Part shown: positions 16,431 through 25,455 of the stretch, in pieces
Numbering within the stretch: position 1 is the first letter of the stretch
Layout: the number at the start of each line of letters is the position of its first letter
Source: Paracoccaceae bacterium
GTDB lineage: Bacteria; Pseudomonadota; Alphaproteobacteria; Rhodobacterales; Rhodobacteraceae
Reading direction: 5' to 3'
Assembly: GCA_021647745.1 (NCBI GenBank)
Contig: JAKIUB010000009.1
Span: 1 to 64,000, forward strand
Length of the DNA stretch: 64,000 nt
Made by a program: the position numbers and the translations under genes
Notes under the pieces: generated by a model
Database searches by the model: none
The model's input: the letters and a program-made list of their open reading frames with translations, nothing else
Told to the model about the DNA's origin: nothing

Positions 16431-17069
16431 ATGAGCGAACAGATATTGCCCTCCCACCCGTCAGCGCGCCTTGCGGGGGTGGTGTTGACCGGGGGGCTTC
16501 CAAACCGGATGGGCGACGACGACAAGTTTTTGCTGCCGCTCGGTGGAGTGCCATTGCTGGCGCGGGTTTTGGCGCGGATTTCCCCGCAAGTGGAGGGGGT
16601 GGTGATTTGCACCAATGGGCCTGCTGCGCGGCTATCGGGCTTTGAGTTGCCGGTGGTAAACCATAGTATTGGCGAAATTTCAGGACCTCTGGCCGGTGTG
16701 CTGACAGGCATGGACTGGGCGGCGGCCCAAGGCTTTAGCCATATTGTATCGGTTCCGGCTGATAGCCCGTTTTTCCCCTTGCAGTTGGTGAGGGGCCTGC
16801 AATTCGCTTGCGAGGTTGACGGGGCGCGGTTGGCAATGGTGTATTCTTCCCGTCCGAAGCAGCAATATTTTTCTCAGCCGGGTTTTGCGCTTTATGATGT
16901 CGGACTGCGCGAAAACCTGCGCGAATCCTTGCTTGCGGGGGTGCGAAAAGTTATCGAGTGGAGCGAGCCGCTGGGCTGTGCGCGTATTGTGTTTGAAGAT
17001 ATGGGGGAAGACCCGTTTTTCAGCATCGATACCTCTGAAGACATGGCGTTGGCCCAAGCAAGGATATAA
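16431..17069 (+). CDS. mobA: Molybdenum cofactor guanylyltransferase
   Basis: Transfers GMP from GTP to molybdopterin, making the MGD form of the cofactor used by DMSO-reductase-family enzymes. 212 residues. The nucleotide-binding start VVLTGGLPNRMGDDDKFLLP (residues 17-36) is a variant of the usual LAGG-x-RMGG-x-DK, and SVPADSPFFPLQL carries the metal-binding Asp. It is the first gene of a tight mobA-mobB-moeA operon, with one base between its stop and the mobB ATG. Confidence 0.93.
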   Translation: MSEQILPSHPSARLAGVVLTGGLPNRMGDDDKFLLPLGGVPLLARVLARISPQVEGVVICTNGPAARLSGFELPVVNHSIGEISGPLAGVLTGMDWAAAQGFSHIVSVPADSPFFPLQLVRGLQFACEVDGARLAMVYSSRPKQQYFSQPGFALYDVGLRENLRESLLAGVRKVIEWSEPLGCARIVFEDMGEDPFFSIDTSEDMALAQARI

Positions 17070-17070
17070 T

Positions 17071-17586
17071 ATGAAAATCTACGGCATCACCGGCTGGAAA
17101 AATAGCGGAAAAACCACGCTCACCGAACGGTTGGTGGCTGAAATTACCGGGCGCGGGTTCGGTGTTTCTACCATCAAGCACGCGCATCACTCGGTAGATG
17201 TGGACCAGCCCGGCAAGGACAGTTTTCGCCATCGTGCTGCGGGGGCGGGCGAGGTTATACTGGCTTCGGCCTATCGCTGGGCTATCATGCACGAAATCAA
17301 GGACGAGCAGGAGCCGACGGTCGAGGAACTGCTGGCAAAACTCTCGCCAGTAGATCTGGTGCTGATCGAGGGCTACAAACGCAATAGACATGCCAAAATC
17401 GAGGCGTCTGTCAAACCTGACCGGCCGTTGATCGCGCTGGAAGACAGCAGCATAAAGGCGGTGGCTGGCGGTTATGCCTTGCCGCCGCTCGATGTACCCA
17501 TACTGGATATTAACGATATTGCCGGTATCGCGGATTTTATCTTGAAGGAGGTTGGCCTTGCCCCGCTTAAAACATCTGGAAAATGA
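17071..17586 (+). CDS. mobB: Molybdopterin-guanine dinucleotide biosynthesis protein B
   Basis: Small GTPase that assists MobA. 171 residues with the P-loop G8-WKNSGKTT at the N-terminus, the family motif STIKHAHHSVDVDQPGKDS, and VDLVLIEGYKRN. The ATG at 17071 follows the mobA TAA by one nucleotide, so translation is probably coupled. Its last 29 nt overlap the start of moeA in another frame. Confidence 0.93.
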   Translation: MKIYGITGWKNSGKTTLTERLVAEITGRGFGVSTIKHAHHSVDVDQPGKDSFRHRAAGAGEVILASAYRWAIMHEIKDEQEPTVEELLAKLSPVDLVLIEGYKRNRHAKIEASVKPDRPLIALEDSSIKAVAGGYALPPLDVPILDINDIAGIADFILKEVGLAPLKTSGK

Positions 17587-18811
17587 CTGCTTTGCCTTGC
17601 CTGCCGGCACAAACTGGACGCCGGTAGACGAGGCGCTTGCCCACCTGAAAGCCAATATGAGCTGCGTGGTCGAGACCGAAACCCTGAATATTACCGACGC
17701 GGCGGGGCGGGTGCTGGCCGCATCTGTATCTGCACTGCGGGATAACCCGCCCACGGCCAATGCGGCGGTGGACGGGTATGGCTTTGCCTCTGCGGCACTG
17801 GCTTCCGGTGCGGTTGGCTTGCCGCTTGTCGAGGGGCGCTCGGCGGCGGGCGCACCTTATGAGGGGGCTGTGCCGGCGGGAAAGGCGGTGCGGATATTGA
17901 CCGGCGCCGCGCTGCCGGTGGGTGTGGATACGGTGATCATGCAGGAAGATGTGCAGGTTGAAAACGGAAAGCTGTATTTTGGCACCGGCTTGAAGGCAGG
18001 GGCCAATTGCCGGCCAAAGGGCGAGGATGTGCGGGCCGGTGCTGTGGCACTGGAGGCGGGCACGCTGCTGGGTCCGGAAGGCATCGCGCTGCTGATCGCG
18101 CTCGGGGTTGCCAAGGTTTTGGTATTCAGGCGGTTGCGGGTCGGGGTGCTCTCAACCGGAGACGAGCTTTGCCAACCCGGCGAAGAGGTGGATGCCCACC
18201 AGATCTATGACGCTAACCGCCCGATGCTCCTGACGCTGCTGCATCAATGGGGGTTTGAGCCGGTGGATCTAGGCGTAGCAGGAGATGCCCGGCCGCTTGT
18301 CGAAGCCGCCCTGAATGAAGCCGCCACAAAGTGTGACGCATTACTGACATCGGGGGGGGCTTCGGCGGGGGATGAAGACCACATGGCGGCGCTGCTTAAG
18401 GCGCGCGGCGCGCTAAACCTGTGGCGGATCGCGATCAAGCCGGGCCGACCGCTGGCGCTGGCGCTTTGGGGAAAGATGCCGGTTTTTGGCTTGCCGGGTA
18501 ATCCGGTGGCGGCCTTTACCACGGCGCTGGTTTTTGCGCGCCCGTCATTGGGGGTGCTGCAAGGGCAGGGGTGGCAGGTGCCACAACCCTACCTGCTGCC
18601 GGCAGGTTTTACCAAATCCAAAAAAACCGGGCGGCGCGAGTATTTGCGTGCGCGGCGCAATGATGATGGCGCTGTGGAAGTGTTTGCCTCCGAAGGGTCG
18701 GGGCGGATATCGGGGCTGAGCTGGGCAGACGGGTTTGTCGAGCTGCCCGACGAGGCCGCCGAAATCAAGCCCGGGGATTTGGTCAGGTTTATACCGTTTT
18801 CAGCCTATTGA
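17558..18811 (+). CDS. moeA: Molybdopterin molybdenumtransferase
   Basis: Inserts molybdate into adenylated molybdopterin. About 417 residues with the MoeA domain order: linker and domain with NPPTANAAVDGYGF, DTVIMQEDV, then the MogA-like fold (VGVLSTGDEL, DANRPML, LTSGGASAGDEDH, KPGRPLALALWG, FGLPGNPVAAF) and a C-terminal barrel. Start choice: TTG 17558 lies 6 nt after AAGGAGG and is preferred; TTG 17552 abuts it. No ATG fits. Its ribosome site lies inside mobB and the genes overlap by 29 nt. Confidence 0.92.
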   Translation: MPRLKHLENDCFALPAGTNWTPVDEALAHLKANMSCVVETETLNITDAAGRVLAASVSALRDNPPTANAAVDGYGFASAALASGAVGLPLVEGRSAAGAPYEGAVPAGKAVRILTGAALPVGVDTVIMQEDVQVENGKLYFGTGLKAGANCRPKGEDVRAGAVALEAGTLLGPEGIALLIALGVAKVLVFRRLRVGVLSTGDELCQPGEEVDAHQIYDANRPMLLTLLHQWGFEPVDLGVAGDARPLVEAALNEAATKCDALLTSGGASAGDEDHMAALLKARGALNLWRIAIKPGRPLALALWGKMPVFGLPGNPVAAFTTALVFARPSLGVLQGQGWQVPQPYLLPAGFTKSKKTGRREYLRARRNDDGAVEVFASEGSGRISGLSWADGFVELPDEAAEIKPGDLVRFIPFSAY

Positions 18812-18814
18812 TAG

Positions 18815-19795
18815 CTAGCCAAACATCCCGTTTACCCGACCTAGCAGCATAAAGCTGCGGCCCGTGCGGGTATTGGCCAGCTTGTGGATCTGTTCGTCAG
18901 ACCCTTCACGGCAAAACTCGCGCAAGATAATATCAAACTGCCGCTGAAAATGCAGGGCCGCATCCCGAAAGATCGGGTCTCGCCGCTGCCGTGAGCGCAC
19001 CTTGCCCACTGCGGTCGGATCATGAATGCCCCCGACGGCGGATACTTCTTCGCCGCGCGTGCCTTTGGCAAAGCGCCTCCACAGGGCGGCAGGGGCGATC
19101 TCGGGGGGTAGGTCATCCATATAAATACCGTCTTGGGAGAGTAGATTCATGATGTCTTCTGCAGCGCGCAGGCATTGCGAGGTGTTTCTGTGCTCCATGG
19201 CGATGCGCAGAGCACGAAACCCGTCCTTGTCCTTTTCGTCAGTCGGAAAATTGAGGGCGTGCAGTAGATCTTCCCAGTTTAGCCCCGACTGGGTGGTGGC
19301 CTCTTGCGGCTCTTGGGGGGGGGTGGCCGGCTCTGGTAACGTTATGCCTTCCTGGCCGGCATTTGCCGAAAGAATGGCAACCAGCGCCTTTTCCACCTGT
19401 TGCATCTGGGCGCTCAGGGCGGCGAGCTTGTTGTTGGTTTCGGCCCCGCTTCTGCTCGAAGGGGTGATCCGCGCGGCCGGATTGCCGGCCTGCATGGGCT
19501 GAAAACGCTTGATCGCAATGGCAAGATTTCGCGCATCCTGTTGCACCTCGGCGACCCGCCGCAGTAACATTACCCCGATCCAGACCAGCACAATCGGTAA
19601 AACAGCCGCAAAGACGAAAAGCATAACTTCAAGGGAAACCGGCCCCTGCGGCTCCACACCCTCGCCGATCAGGCCGAAGTATCCCGCGCCATAAGCCGCA
19701 AGGCCAATAACCCATAATATACTGAAAATAGTAGCAAAAAAAGGCTCGCGCCCTTCGATTATGCTGGCTCCGATATTGCTGCCAAGCTGGGTCAT
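18815..19795 (-). CDS. Conserved membrane protein of unknown function
   Basis: 326 residues, not matched to a named family by eye. Two hydrophobic segments (about residues 18-43 and 53-78) are followed by a basic stretch and a region likely to form a coiled coil (NNKLAALSAQMQQVEKALVA), a Pro/Thr/Glu-rich linker (about 150-168), and a soluble domain rich in Arg and Asp. The protein is probably anchored in the inner membrane with its C-terminal domain in the cytoplasm. It starts 22 nt after greA on the same strand, so they may be cotranscribed. It ends 3 nt from the convergent moeA stop. Confidence 0.7.
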   Translation of the reverse strand: MTQLGSNIGASIIEGREPFFATIFSILWVIGLAAYGAGYFGLIGEGVEPQGPVSLEVMLFVFAAVLPIVLVWIGVMLLRRVAEVQQDARNLAIAIKRFQPMQAGNPAARITPSSRSGAETNNKLAALSAQMQQVEKALVAILSANAGQEGITLPEPATPPQEPQEATTQSGLNWEDLLHALNFPTDEKDKDGFRALRIAMEHRNTSQCLRAAEDIMNLLSQDGIYMDDLPPEIAPAALWRRFAKGTRGEEVSAVGGIHDPTAVGKVRSRQRRDPIFRDAALHFQRQFDIILREFCREGSDEQIHKLANTRTGRSFMLLGRVNGMFG

Positions 19796-19817
19796 TTCGG
19801 GTTGTCTCCTGCCCAGA

Positions 19818-20288
19818 TTAAATGAATTTTACGCTAAGCACCTCATAGCTGCGCACCCCGCCGGGCGTGCGCACCTCCACGCTATCGCCTTCTTCCTTGC
19901 CAATCAATGCCCGCGCCAGTGGCGATTGCAGGTTGAGCAGGTTTTGGTCGATATTGGCCTCGTGGGGACCGACGATCTGGTAGGTAATTTCCTCGTCGGT
20001 ATCTTCGTCGGCCAGTTCAATGGTGGCACCAAATTTTACCGTGCCGGAAAGCTTGGTCACATCGATGATTTCAGCAAGGCTGAGCACGGCTTCCAGCTCT
20101 TTGATCCGGCCTTCAATATGGCTCTGCTCCTCGCGCGCGGCGTGGTATTCGGCATTTTCCGACAGATCGCCATGGGCGCGGGCTTCGGCTATTTCTGCGA
20201 TCACCAGTGGGCGGCGCACAGTTTTAAGGTCTCTCAATTCGGCTTCCAGCCGAGTTTGGCCCGCGGCTGTGAGGTAGATCTTTTCCAA
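19818..20288 (-). CDS. greA: Transcription elongation factor GreA
   Basis: Stimulates RNA cleavage by backtracked RNA polymerase. 156 residues: an N-terminal coiled coil carrying the tip motif G40-D41-LSE44-NAEYHAA, with both catalytic acids present, and a C-terminal FKBP-like domain with SPLARALIGKEEGDSVEV. The start is TTG, supported by GGAG 7 nt upstream and by exact agreement with the family N-terminus MEKIYLT; no ATG is available. It may form an operon with the membrane protein downstream. Confidence 0.96.
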   Translation of the reverse strand: MEKIYLTAAGQTRLEAELRDLKTVRRPLVIAEIAEARAHGDLSENAEYHAAREEQSHIEGRIKELEAVLSLAEIIDVTKLSGTVKFGATIELADEDTDEEITYQIVGPHEANIDQNLLNLQSPLARALIGKEEGDSVEVRTPGGVRSYEVLSVKFI

Positions 20289-20552
20289 TTTACGACTCCG
20301 GATTGTTGCCCCGCCATGTGTGACGAGCTTGGCATTAAGGCAGAACCATAGTTGCGGGCTTCCTGTTCATCAAGGGGTTGTTGGCGGGAGCAGCCTGAAT
20401 TCGCCGAAGAATGACGGGGGTGGCGGGCCGGCCGCACGGGTCCGGTATTTTTTGTTTGCCGTGTCTGGTGAATTCTGGCACTGTTTGGCAAGCATAATAG
20501 CAATAAAATCCCCGGCCAAGGTATCCCCCGAGCCAAACCGCTAAGGTGCGCC

Positions 20553-21929
20553 ATGAAAAAAAACTCAGGTAAAAAGCTTTCATTGATCGGCTCGGTTTCG
20601 CTGGGCACGGGGGTGATGATCGGGGCGGGGATATTTGTGCTGATGGGGCAGATCGCCGAACTGGTTGGCGGGATGTTGCCGCTGGCCTTTCTGGTCGGGG
20701 CGATGGTGGTGGCTTTCAGCGCCTATTCTTACGTCAAGTTTTCCAATGCCTATCCCTCCTCCGGCGGTATTGCCATGTTTTTGCGCAAAGCCTATGGACC
20801 GGGCACGGTGGCGGGTACTTTTTCGTTATTGATGTATGTTTCTATGGTGATTGCCGAAAGTCTGGTTGCACGCACATTTGGCGCCTATACCTTGCGTTTG
20901 TTCGAGGTTGAAAACACCGTTATCTGGGTGCCGGTGCTAGGGGTGGGGTTGATCGCTGTCGCTTATCTTGTCAATATTTCCGGCAATAAAACCATTGAGC
21001 GCACAGCCAACCTGACAGCGGTGGTCAAGATAGCCGGAATCGCGCTATTGGCGCTGGCCGGGCTGTATTTTTCGGGGTTTCCGGCGGCAGATAGCTGGTT
21101 TAGCCCCGCCCCCGATATGGCTACTGGCGGGGCGTTTAATTTTGTGGCCGCCCTGGCGCTGTCTATTCTGGCTTTCAAGGGGTTTACCACGATCACCAAT
21201 CAGGGGGCTGATATTGTTGACCCGCACCGCAACCTTGGCCGCTCGATCATCCTGTCGATCGTTATTTGCACTGTAATTTATACGCTATTGGCTCTGTCAG
21301 TGGCTAGTGCGCTGAGCGTTGAGGAAATTATTACCGCCAAAAACTACGCGCTGGCCGCAGCGGCTCGCCCGGTATTTGGCGATTGGGGGCTGGTGCTGAC
21401 CGTGCTGCTTGCTATTGTTGCCACCGTTTCGGGGCTGATCGCCAGCGTGTTTTCCGCCTCGCGCATGCTGGCGATGCTGAGCAGCATGAAACAACTACCC
21501 CGGCTTTATCGGGGGCTGAGCAATCCGGCGCTGGTGTTTACCGTTGCGCTGGCCATTGCGCTGACCATTTTGTTTGATCTAAGCCGGATCGCCTCGATCG
21601 GCGCAATATTTTATCTGGTAATGGATATCACCATCCACTGGGGTTTGTTTCGCTATTTGCGCAAGGAAATCGGGGCAAACCCGGTTATTCCCCTGATCGC
21701 CATCGGGCTGGATGTGATTATTCTAGCGGCATTTTTGATGATGAAATACCAAAGCGATCCATTGGTTTTGGTGGTTTCCGCAGTGGGCTTTTTGCTAATC
21801 TTGCTGTTTCAGCGCTTGTTCATGATCACCCATACCGATGCAGCGGGGGTTATGCACATGGAGATGGATCAGGACCGCAGCATGGTAATGGATGGCACGA
21901 CAAAAAATAAAAACGATATGGATATGTAA
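20553..21929 (+). CDS. APC-family permease with Met/Asp-rich C-terminal tail
   Basis: Predicted amino acid/polyamine/organocation transporter, 458 residues, about 12 membrane helices. The first helix has the family signature GVMIGAGIFVLMGQI with the unwound GAGIF motif, and helix 6 has AFKGFTTITNQGADI. The last 25 residues contain seven Met, five Asp and one His (e.g. MHMEMDQDRSMVMDG), unlike a normal permease tail and reminiscent of metal-binding segments. Substrate unknown. AAGG precedes the ATG. It is divergent from greA across a 264-nt gap in which I see no clear promoter or RNA gene. Confidence 0.85.
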   Translation: MKKNSGKKLSLIGSVSLGTGVMIGAGIFVLMGQIAELVGGMLPLAFLVGAMVVAFSAYSYVKFSNAYPSSGGIAMFLRKAYGPGTVAGTFSLLMYVSMVIAESLVARTFGAYTLRLFEVENTVIWVPVLGVGLIAVAYLVNISGNKTIERTANLTAVVKIAGIALLALAGLYFSGFPAADSWFSPAPDMATGGAFNFVAALALSILAFKGFTTITNQGADIVDPHRNLGRSIILSIVICTVIYTLLALSVASALSVEEIITAKNYALAAAARPVFGDWGLVLTVLLAIVATVSGLIASVFSASRMLAMLSSMKQLPRLYRGLSNPALVFTVALAIALTILFDLSRIASIGAIFYLVMDITIHWGLFRYLRKEIGANPVIPLIAIGLDVIILAAFLMMKYQSDPLVLVVSAVGFLLILLFQRLFMITHTDAAGVMHMEMDQDRSMVMDGTTKNKNDMDM

Positions 21930-22041
21930 TAATCGGCATTCTTCGAGCCCCGTTCGCATTTGACGCCGTGTCATGATTGACGCGGGCCAAGCACCCTGCG
22001 ATAATTTCATGCCCGAACACGGGGCGGTATAGGGGGTTAAT

Positions 22042-23697
22042 ATGGCCGAGATTGAGCGCGAAGCGATGGATTATGACGTGGTGATTGTAGGCGCGGGGCC
22101 TGCCGGGCTTTCTGCCGCTATCCGCCTCAAGCAACTGGACCCCGACCTTGATGTCGTGGTGCTGGAAAAAGGCTCCGAAGTGGGGGCGCATATTCTTTCG
22201 GGCGCGGTGCTTGATACTTCGGGTCTTGATGCGTTGATCCCCGACTGGGCCGAGCGCGGCGCGCCCATCAAAACCAAGGTCAAAAAAGACCGGTTTTTGG
22301 TATTGGGGCAAGGGGGGGGCATTCGGCTGCCCAATTTTCTGATGCCACCGTTGATGAGCAATCACGGTAAATATATTGTTTCCATGGGCAATGTCACCCG
22401 CTGGATGGCCGAACAGGCCGAAGCCTTGGGGGTGGAGATATTCCCCGGCATGGCGTGTTCTGATCTGGTTTATGGCAAAGATGGCGCGTTAAGCGGCGTG
22501 GTCGCCGGCGAATTCGGCCTTAATTTTGATGGCACCCCGGGGCCGAATTATGAGCCGGGCATGGTGCTCAATGGCAAATATGTGTTTCTCTCCGAGGGCG
22601 CACGCGGCTCGCTCTCCAAGCAGGTCATTGCACGTTTCGGTCTGGATGAGAGCAGCGATGCGCCCAAATTCGGCCTCGGCATCAAGGAAATCTGGGATAT
22701 TCTGCCCGAAAATCATAACGAGGGAGAAGTGACCCACTCCATGGGCTGGCCGCTGGGCTGGAAGGCGGGCGGTGGCTCCTTCATGTATCACGCTGAAAAC
22801 AATCAGGTTTTTGTGGGCTACATTGTTGATCTTAACTATAAAAACCCCCACCTCTCTCCCTATAATGAATTTCAGCGCTGGAAGCATCATCCGATGATTT
22901 CGGAAGTGCTTACGGGCGGCAAGCGCGTGGCTTACGGCGCGCGGGTGGTGACCAAGGGCGGCTTTCAGTCCATTCCAAAAAGCTGCTTTCCGGGCGGGGC
23001 GCTGCTGGGTTGCTCGGCCGGGTTGGTTAATTTGCCACGCATCAAGGGTAACCATAATGCCATGCTCTCGGGCATTGCTGCCGCTGAATCCGCGCATAAA
23101 GCCATAAGTGCGGGCCGTGCAGGTGACGAGCTGGAAGATTACAACACCGAGCTGCGTAGCGGCCCCATTGGCAAAGACCTCAAGCCTGTGCGCAATGTCG
23201 CGCCGCTCAATGCCCGTTTTGGCCCGCTTGGCGGCCTTGTATTTGGTGGCTTTGATATGTGGGTGGCAAACCTGTTCAAGTTCAACCCGCTCGGCACCCT
23301 GAAGCACGGTAAAAACGATGCGGAATCCACCGGCAAGGCGGCCGATTACCCGGTGATTGACTATCCCCGCCCGGACGGCGTGCTGAGCTTTGACCGGCTG
23401 ACCAATGTGAGCTTTTCCGCCACCAACCACGCCGAAGATGAGCCCGTGCACCTGAAGCTGGCCGACCCCGAGCTGCCTATCCGCGTCAACCTGCCTGAAT
23501 ACGGCGAGCCGGCGCAGCTCTATTGTCCGGCGGGGGTTTACGAGATTATCCGCGATGATGATGGCTCCAACCCGCGCTTCCAGATCAATGCCCAAAATTG
23601 TGTGCATTGTAAAACTTGCGATATCAAGGACCCGAGCCAAAACATCACATGGGTTTGCCCGCAAGGTGGCGAAGGGCCGAATTACCCCAATATGTAG
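22042..23697 (+). CDS. Electron transfer flavoprotein-ubiquinone oxidoreductase
   Basis: Passes electrons from ETF, which is loaded by fatty-acid and amino-acid dehydrogenases, to ubiquinone at the inner membrane. 551 residues. FAD motif VVIVGAGPAGLSAAI starts at residue 13; conserved blocks include GSEVGAHILSGAVLD and GDAAGLVN-like CSAGLVNLPRIKG. The C-terminal ferredoxin-like domain carries four cysteines (520, 523, 526, 539) in CVHCKTCDIKDP and WVCPQGGEGP, ligating one 4Fe-4S cluster. GGGGG lies 5 nt before the ATG. No etfAB genes are in view. Confidence 0.96.
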   Translation: MAEIEREAMDYDVVIVGAGPAGLSAAIRLKQLDPDLDVVVLEKGSEVGAHILSGAVLDTSGLDALIPDWAERGAPIKTKVKKDRFLVLGQGGGIRLPNFLMPPLMSNHGKYIVSMGNVTRWMAEQAEALGVEIFPGMACSDLVYGKDGALSGVVAGEFGLNFDGTPGPNYEPGMVLNGKYVFLSEGARGSLSKQVIARFGLDESSDAPKFGLGIKEIWDILPENHNEGEVTHSMGWPLGWKAGGGSFMYHAENNQVFVGYIVDLNYKNPHLSPYNEFQRWKHHPMISEVLTGGKRVAYGARVVTKGGFQSIPKSCFPGGALLGCSAGLVNLPRIKGNHNAMLSGIAAAESAHKAISAGRAGDELEDYNTELRSGPIGKDLKPVRNVAPLNARFGPLGGLVFGGFDMWVANLFKFNPLGTLKHGKNDAESTGKAADYPVIDYPRPDGVLSFDRLTNVSFSATNHAEDEPVHLKLADPELPIRVNLPEYGEPAQLYCPAGVYEIIRDDDGSNPRFQINAQNCVHCKTCDIKDPSQNITWVCPQGGEGPNYPNM

Positions 23698-23713
23698 GCG
23701 TATTTATGATCAC

Positions 23714-23737
23714 AAGCGCGTAAGGTAGATTGCGCTT
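23714..23737 (+). terminator. Possible weak terminator after ETF-QO
   Basis: AAGCGC / GCGCTT stem with a 12-nt loop, 17 nt after the stop, without a clear T tract. Confidence 0.25.
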
Positions 23738-23787
23738 ATGCCTGCTGCCGCTTATCTTGGTTGAAAGCAATAGTGGAGCACAAATTC

Positions 23788-25452
23788 ATGCCCAAATTTT
23801 TAAAACACCTGTCCTTGGCGATGGCCCTTTCGCTCGCCACTGCGCCAATGACCCGCGCCGAGGGTTTTGCCGGTGCGTTTCTGGCTGCAAAGTCGGCAAA
23901 TATCGCCAATGATTATGTTGAGGCCGCTTATTATTATGCGCAGGCAATGGAGCTGGCACCGCAAAATGAGTTTATTATGCAGGGGGCGATGTTTGCCTAT
24001 ATTGCCAGCGGCGATGTTTCTGCGGGGAGTGAAGTTGCCGAAAGAATGCTGGAGGCCGGCTTTGCGGATGAATACGCCCTGAGTGTGCTGATTGTGGCAG
24101 CCTTTGAGCGCCGGGAATATGACACGGTGCTGGCCCTGCTTGCCGAAACGACGGTCGAGATCAATCCTTTGATTAGCCAGATGGTTATGGGCTGGGCGCG
24201 GCTCGGGCGTGGCGATGATGAGCTGGCTTATAGCACATTTGTCGATAATAGCACTAACGAGACGATCGTGTCTTTTGGCCGTTATAACAAAGCCATGGCG
24301 CTGGCCTACCGCAAGGATTTTGCGGCGGCGGATGCTCTTTTTCGCGAGGGCGACGCCTATGTAAATCGCGGTTCGCTGCTCGCCCATGCGCAGGTGCTGG
24401 CAGAGCTGGGCAACCGCGAGTCGGCCTTGTCGCTTATGGTCGGCGGGCCGGGCGGGCAATTTACTGACAGGGTGTCTGATGACCTGCGGCGCCGGCTTAC
24501 TGATGGTGCGCCAGTGGGGTTTGACCGTGTGTCCTCTCCTCTTGACGGGGTGGCCGAAACATTTCAGGTGCTGGGCGATGCCCTTAATGCCGATGGCAGC
24601 ACCCGCCTTGCCCTGCTTTATGCGCGCCTTGCCCAACATTTGCAGCCGGGCAATGCCGAGGCGTTGCTGCTGATCGGGGATATTCTGACCGAGCAGGGGC
24701 AAATAGAGCTGTCGCTTCAAGCCTATGACGCCGTGAAGGAAGAAGACCCTCTGGCACTTGGTGCTAAAATTGGCCGTGCCTTTTCCCTGCGAAAAGATGA
24801 CAGGCTTGATGCGGCCATCACCACCTTGCGTGCCGCCCTGGAGGAAAATCCGCGCGAGCTGTCGCTGTGGCGGTCTTTGGGCGATATGCTGCGCCAGAAT
24901 CTCGAGCCGGAAGCCGCCCGCGAGGCCTATTCCTCGGCCATAGATCTATTGCCGGACCCGGATATTCCAGCGGCGTGGCGGCTATATTATGCCCGTGCCA
25001 TTGTTGCTCATCGCGCCGATGACTGGCCCCCCGCTGAAGCTGACTTTCGCCGCGCGCTGCGCCTCAACCCTGATCAGCCGGATGTATTAAACTATCTTGG
25101 CTATTCACTGGTGGAACGCAGGGAAAAGCTGGATGAAGCCCTTGGCATGATCGAAACCGCTGTGGCTGCCCGCCCCGATAGCGGTGCGATCGCGGATTCA
25201 CTCGGTTGGGTCTATTATCAGCTTGGCCGTTTTGAAGAGGCCGAGACCGCGATGGAGATCGCGGTCAAACTCCTACCGGTTGATCCGATTTTGAGTGACC
25301 ATTTCGGTGATGTTTTGTGGGTGGTTGACCGCAAGCGCGAGGCCCGTTTTCAGTGGCGGCGCGCGCTTTCTTATGGTCCCGAAGAAGAGGATGCCGTGCG
25401 GATCCGCGATAAGCTCGCGCGTGGGCTGGATGCCGTATTGGCGGATGAGTAA
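23788..25452 (+). CDS. Exported tetratricopeptide-repeat protein
   Basis: 554 residues from ATG 23788 (GGAG 9 nt upstream; a TTG 27 nt earlier lacks support). A signal peptide (MPKFLKHLSLAMALSLATA, cleavage near TRA-EG) predicts a periplasmic or secreted location. The rest is helical repeats; the clearest TPRs lie in the C-terminal half, e.g. AEADFRRALRLNPDQPDVL, IADSLGWVYYQLGRFEEAE and LSDHFGDVLWVVDRKREA. Such proteins scaffold envelope assemblies, but no partner is evident. It sits 3 nt upstream of ispE and may be cotranscribed. Confidence 0.85.
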   Translation: MPKFLKHLSLAMALSLATAPMTRAEGFAGAFLAAKSANIANDYVEAAYYYAQAMELAPQNEFIMQGAMFAYIASGDVSAGSEVAERMLEAGFADEYALSVLIVAAFERREYDTVLALLAETTVEINPLISQMVMGWARLGRGDDELAYSTFVDNSTNETIVSFGRYNKAMALAYRKDFAAADALFREGDAYVNRGSLLAHAQVLAELGNRESALSLMVGGPGGQFTDRVSDDLRRRLTDGAPVGFDRVSSPLDGVAETFQVLGDALNADGSTRLALLYARLAQHLQPGNAEALLLIGDILTEQGQIELSLQAYDAVKEEDPLALGAKIGRAFSLRKDDRLDAAITTLRAALEENPRELSLWRSLGDMLRQNLEPEAAREAYSSAIDLLPDPDIPAAWRLYYARAIVAHRADDWPPAEADFRRALRLNPDQPDVLNYLGYSLVERREKLDEALGMIETAVAARPDSGAIADSLGWVYYQLGRFEEAETAMEIAVKLLPVDPILSDHFGDVLWVVDRKREARFQWRRALSYGPEEEDAVRIRDKLARGLDAVLADE

Positions 25453-25455
25453 CCA

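Noticed and set aside
20289..20552. A T6 run and GC-rich stretch in the greA-permease gap as a terminator
   Set aside because: No convincing stem precedes the T run, and the flanking genes are divergent so no terminator is expected.
22489..23664. A 391-codon minus-strand open frame inside the ETF-QO gene
   Set aside because: Shadow of a high-GC coding region; the plus strand encodes a complete ETF-QO with its iron-sulfur motif.
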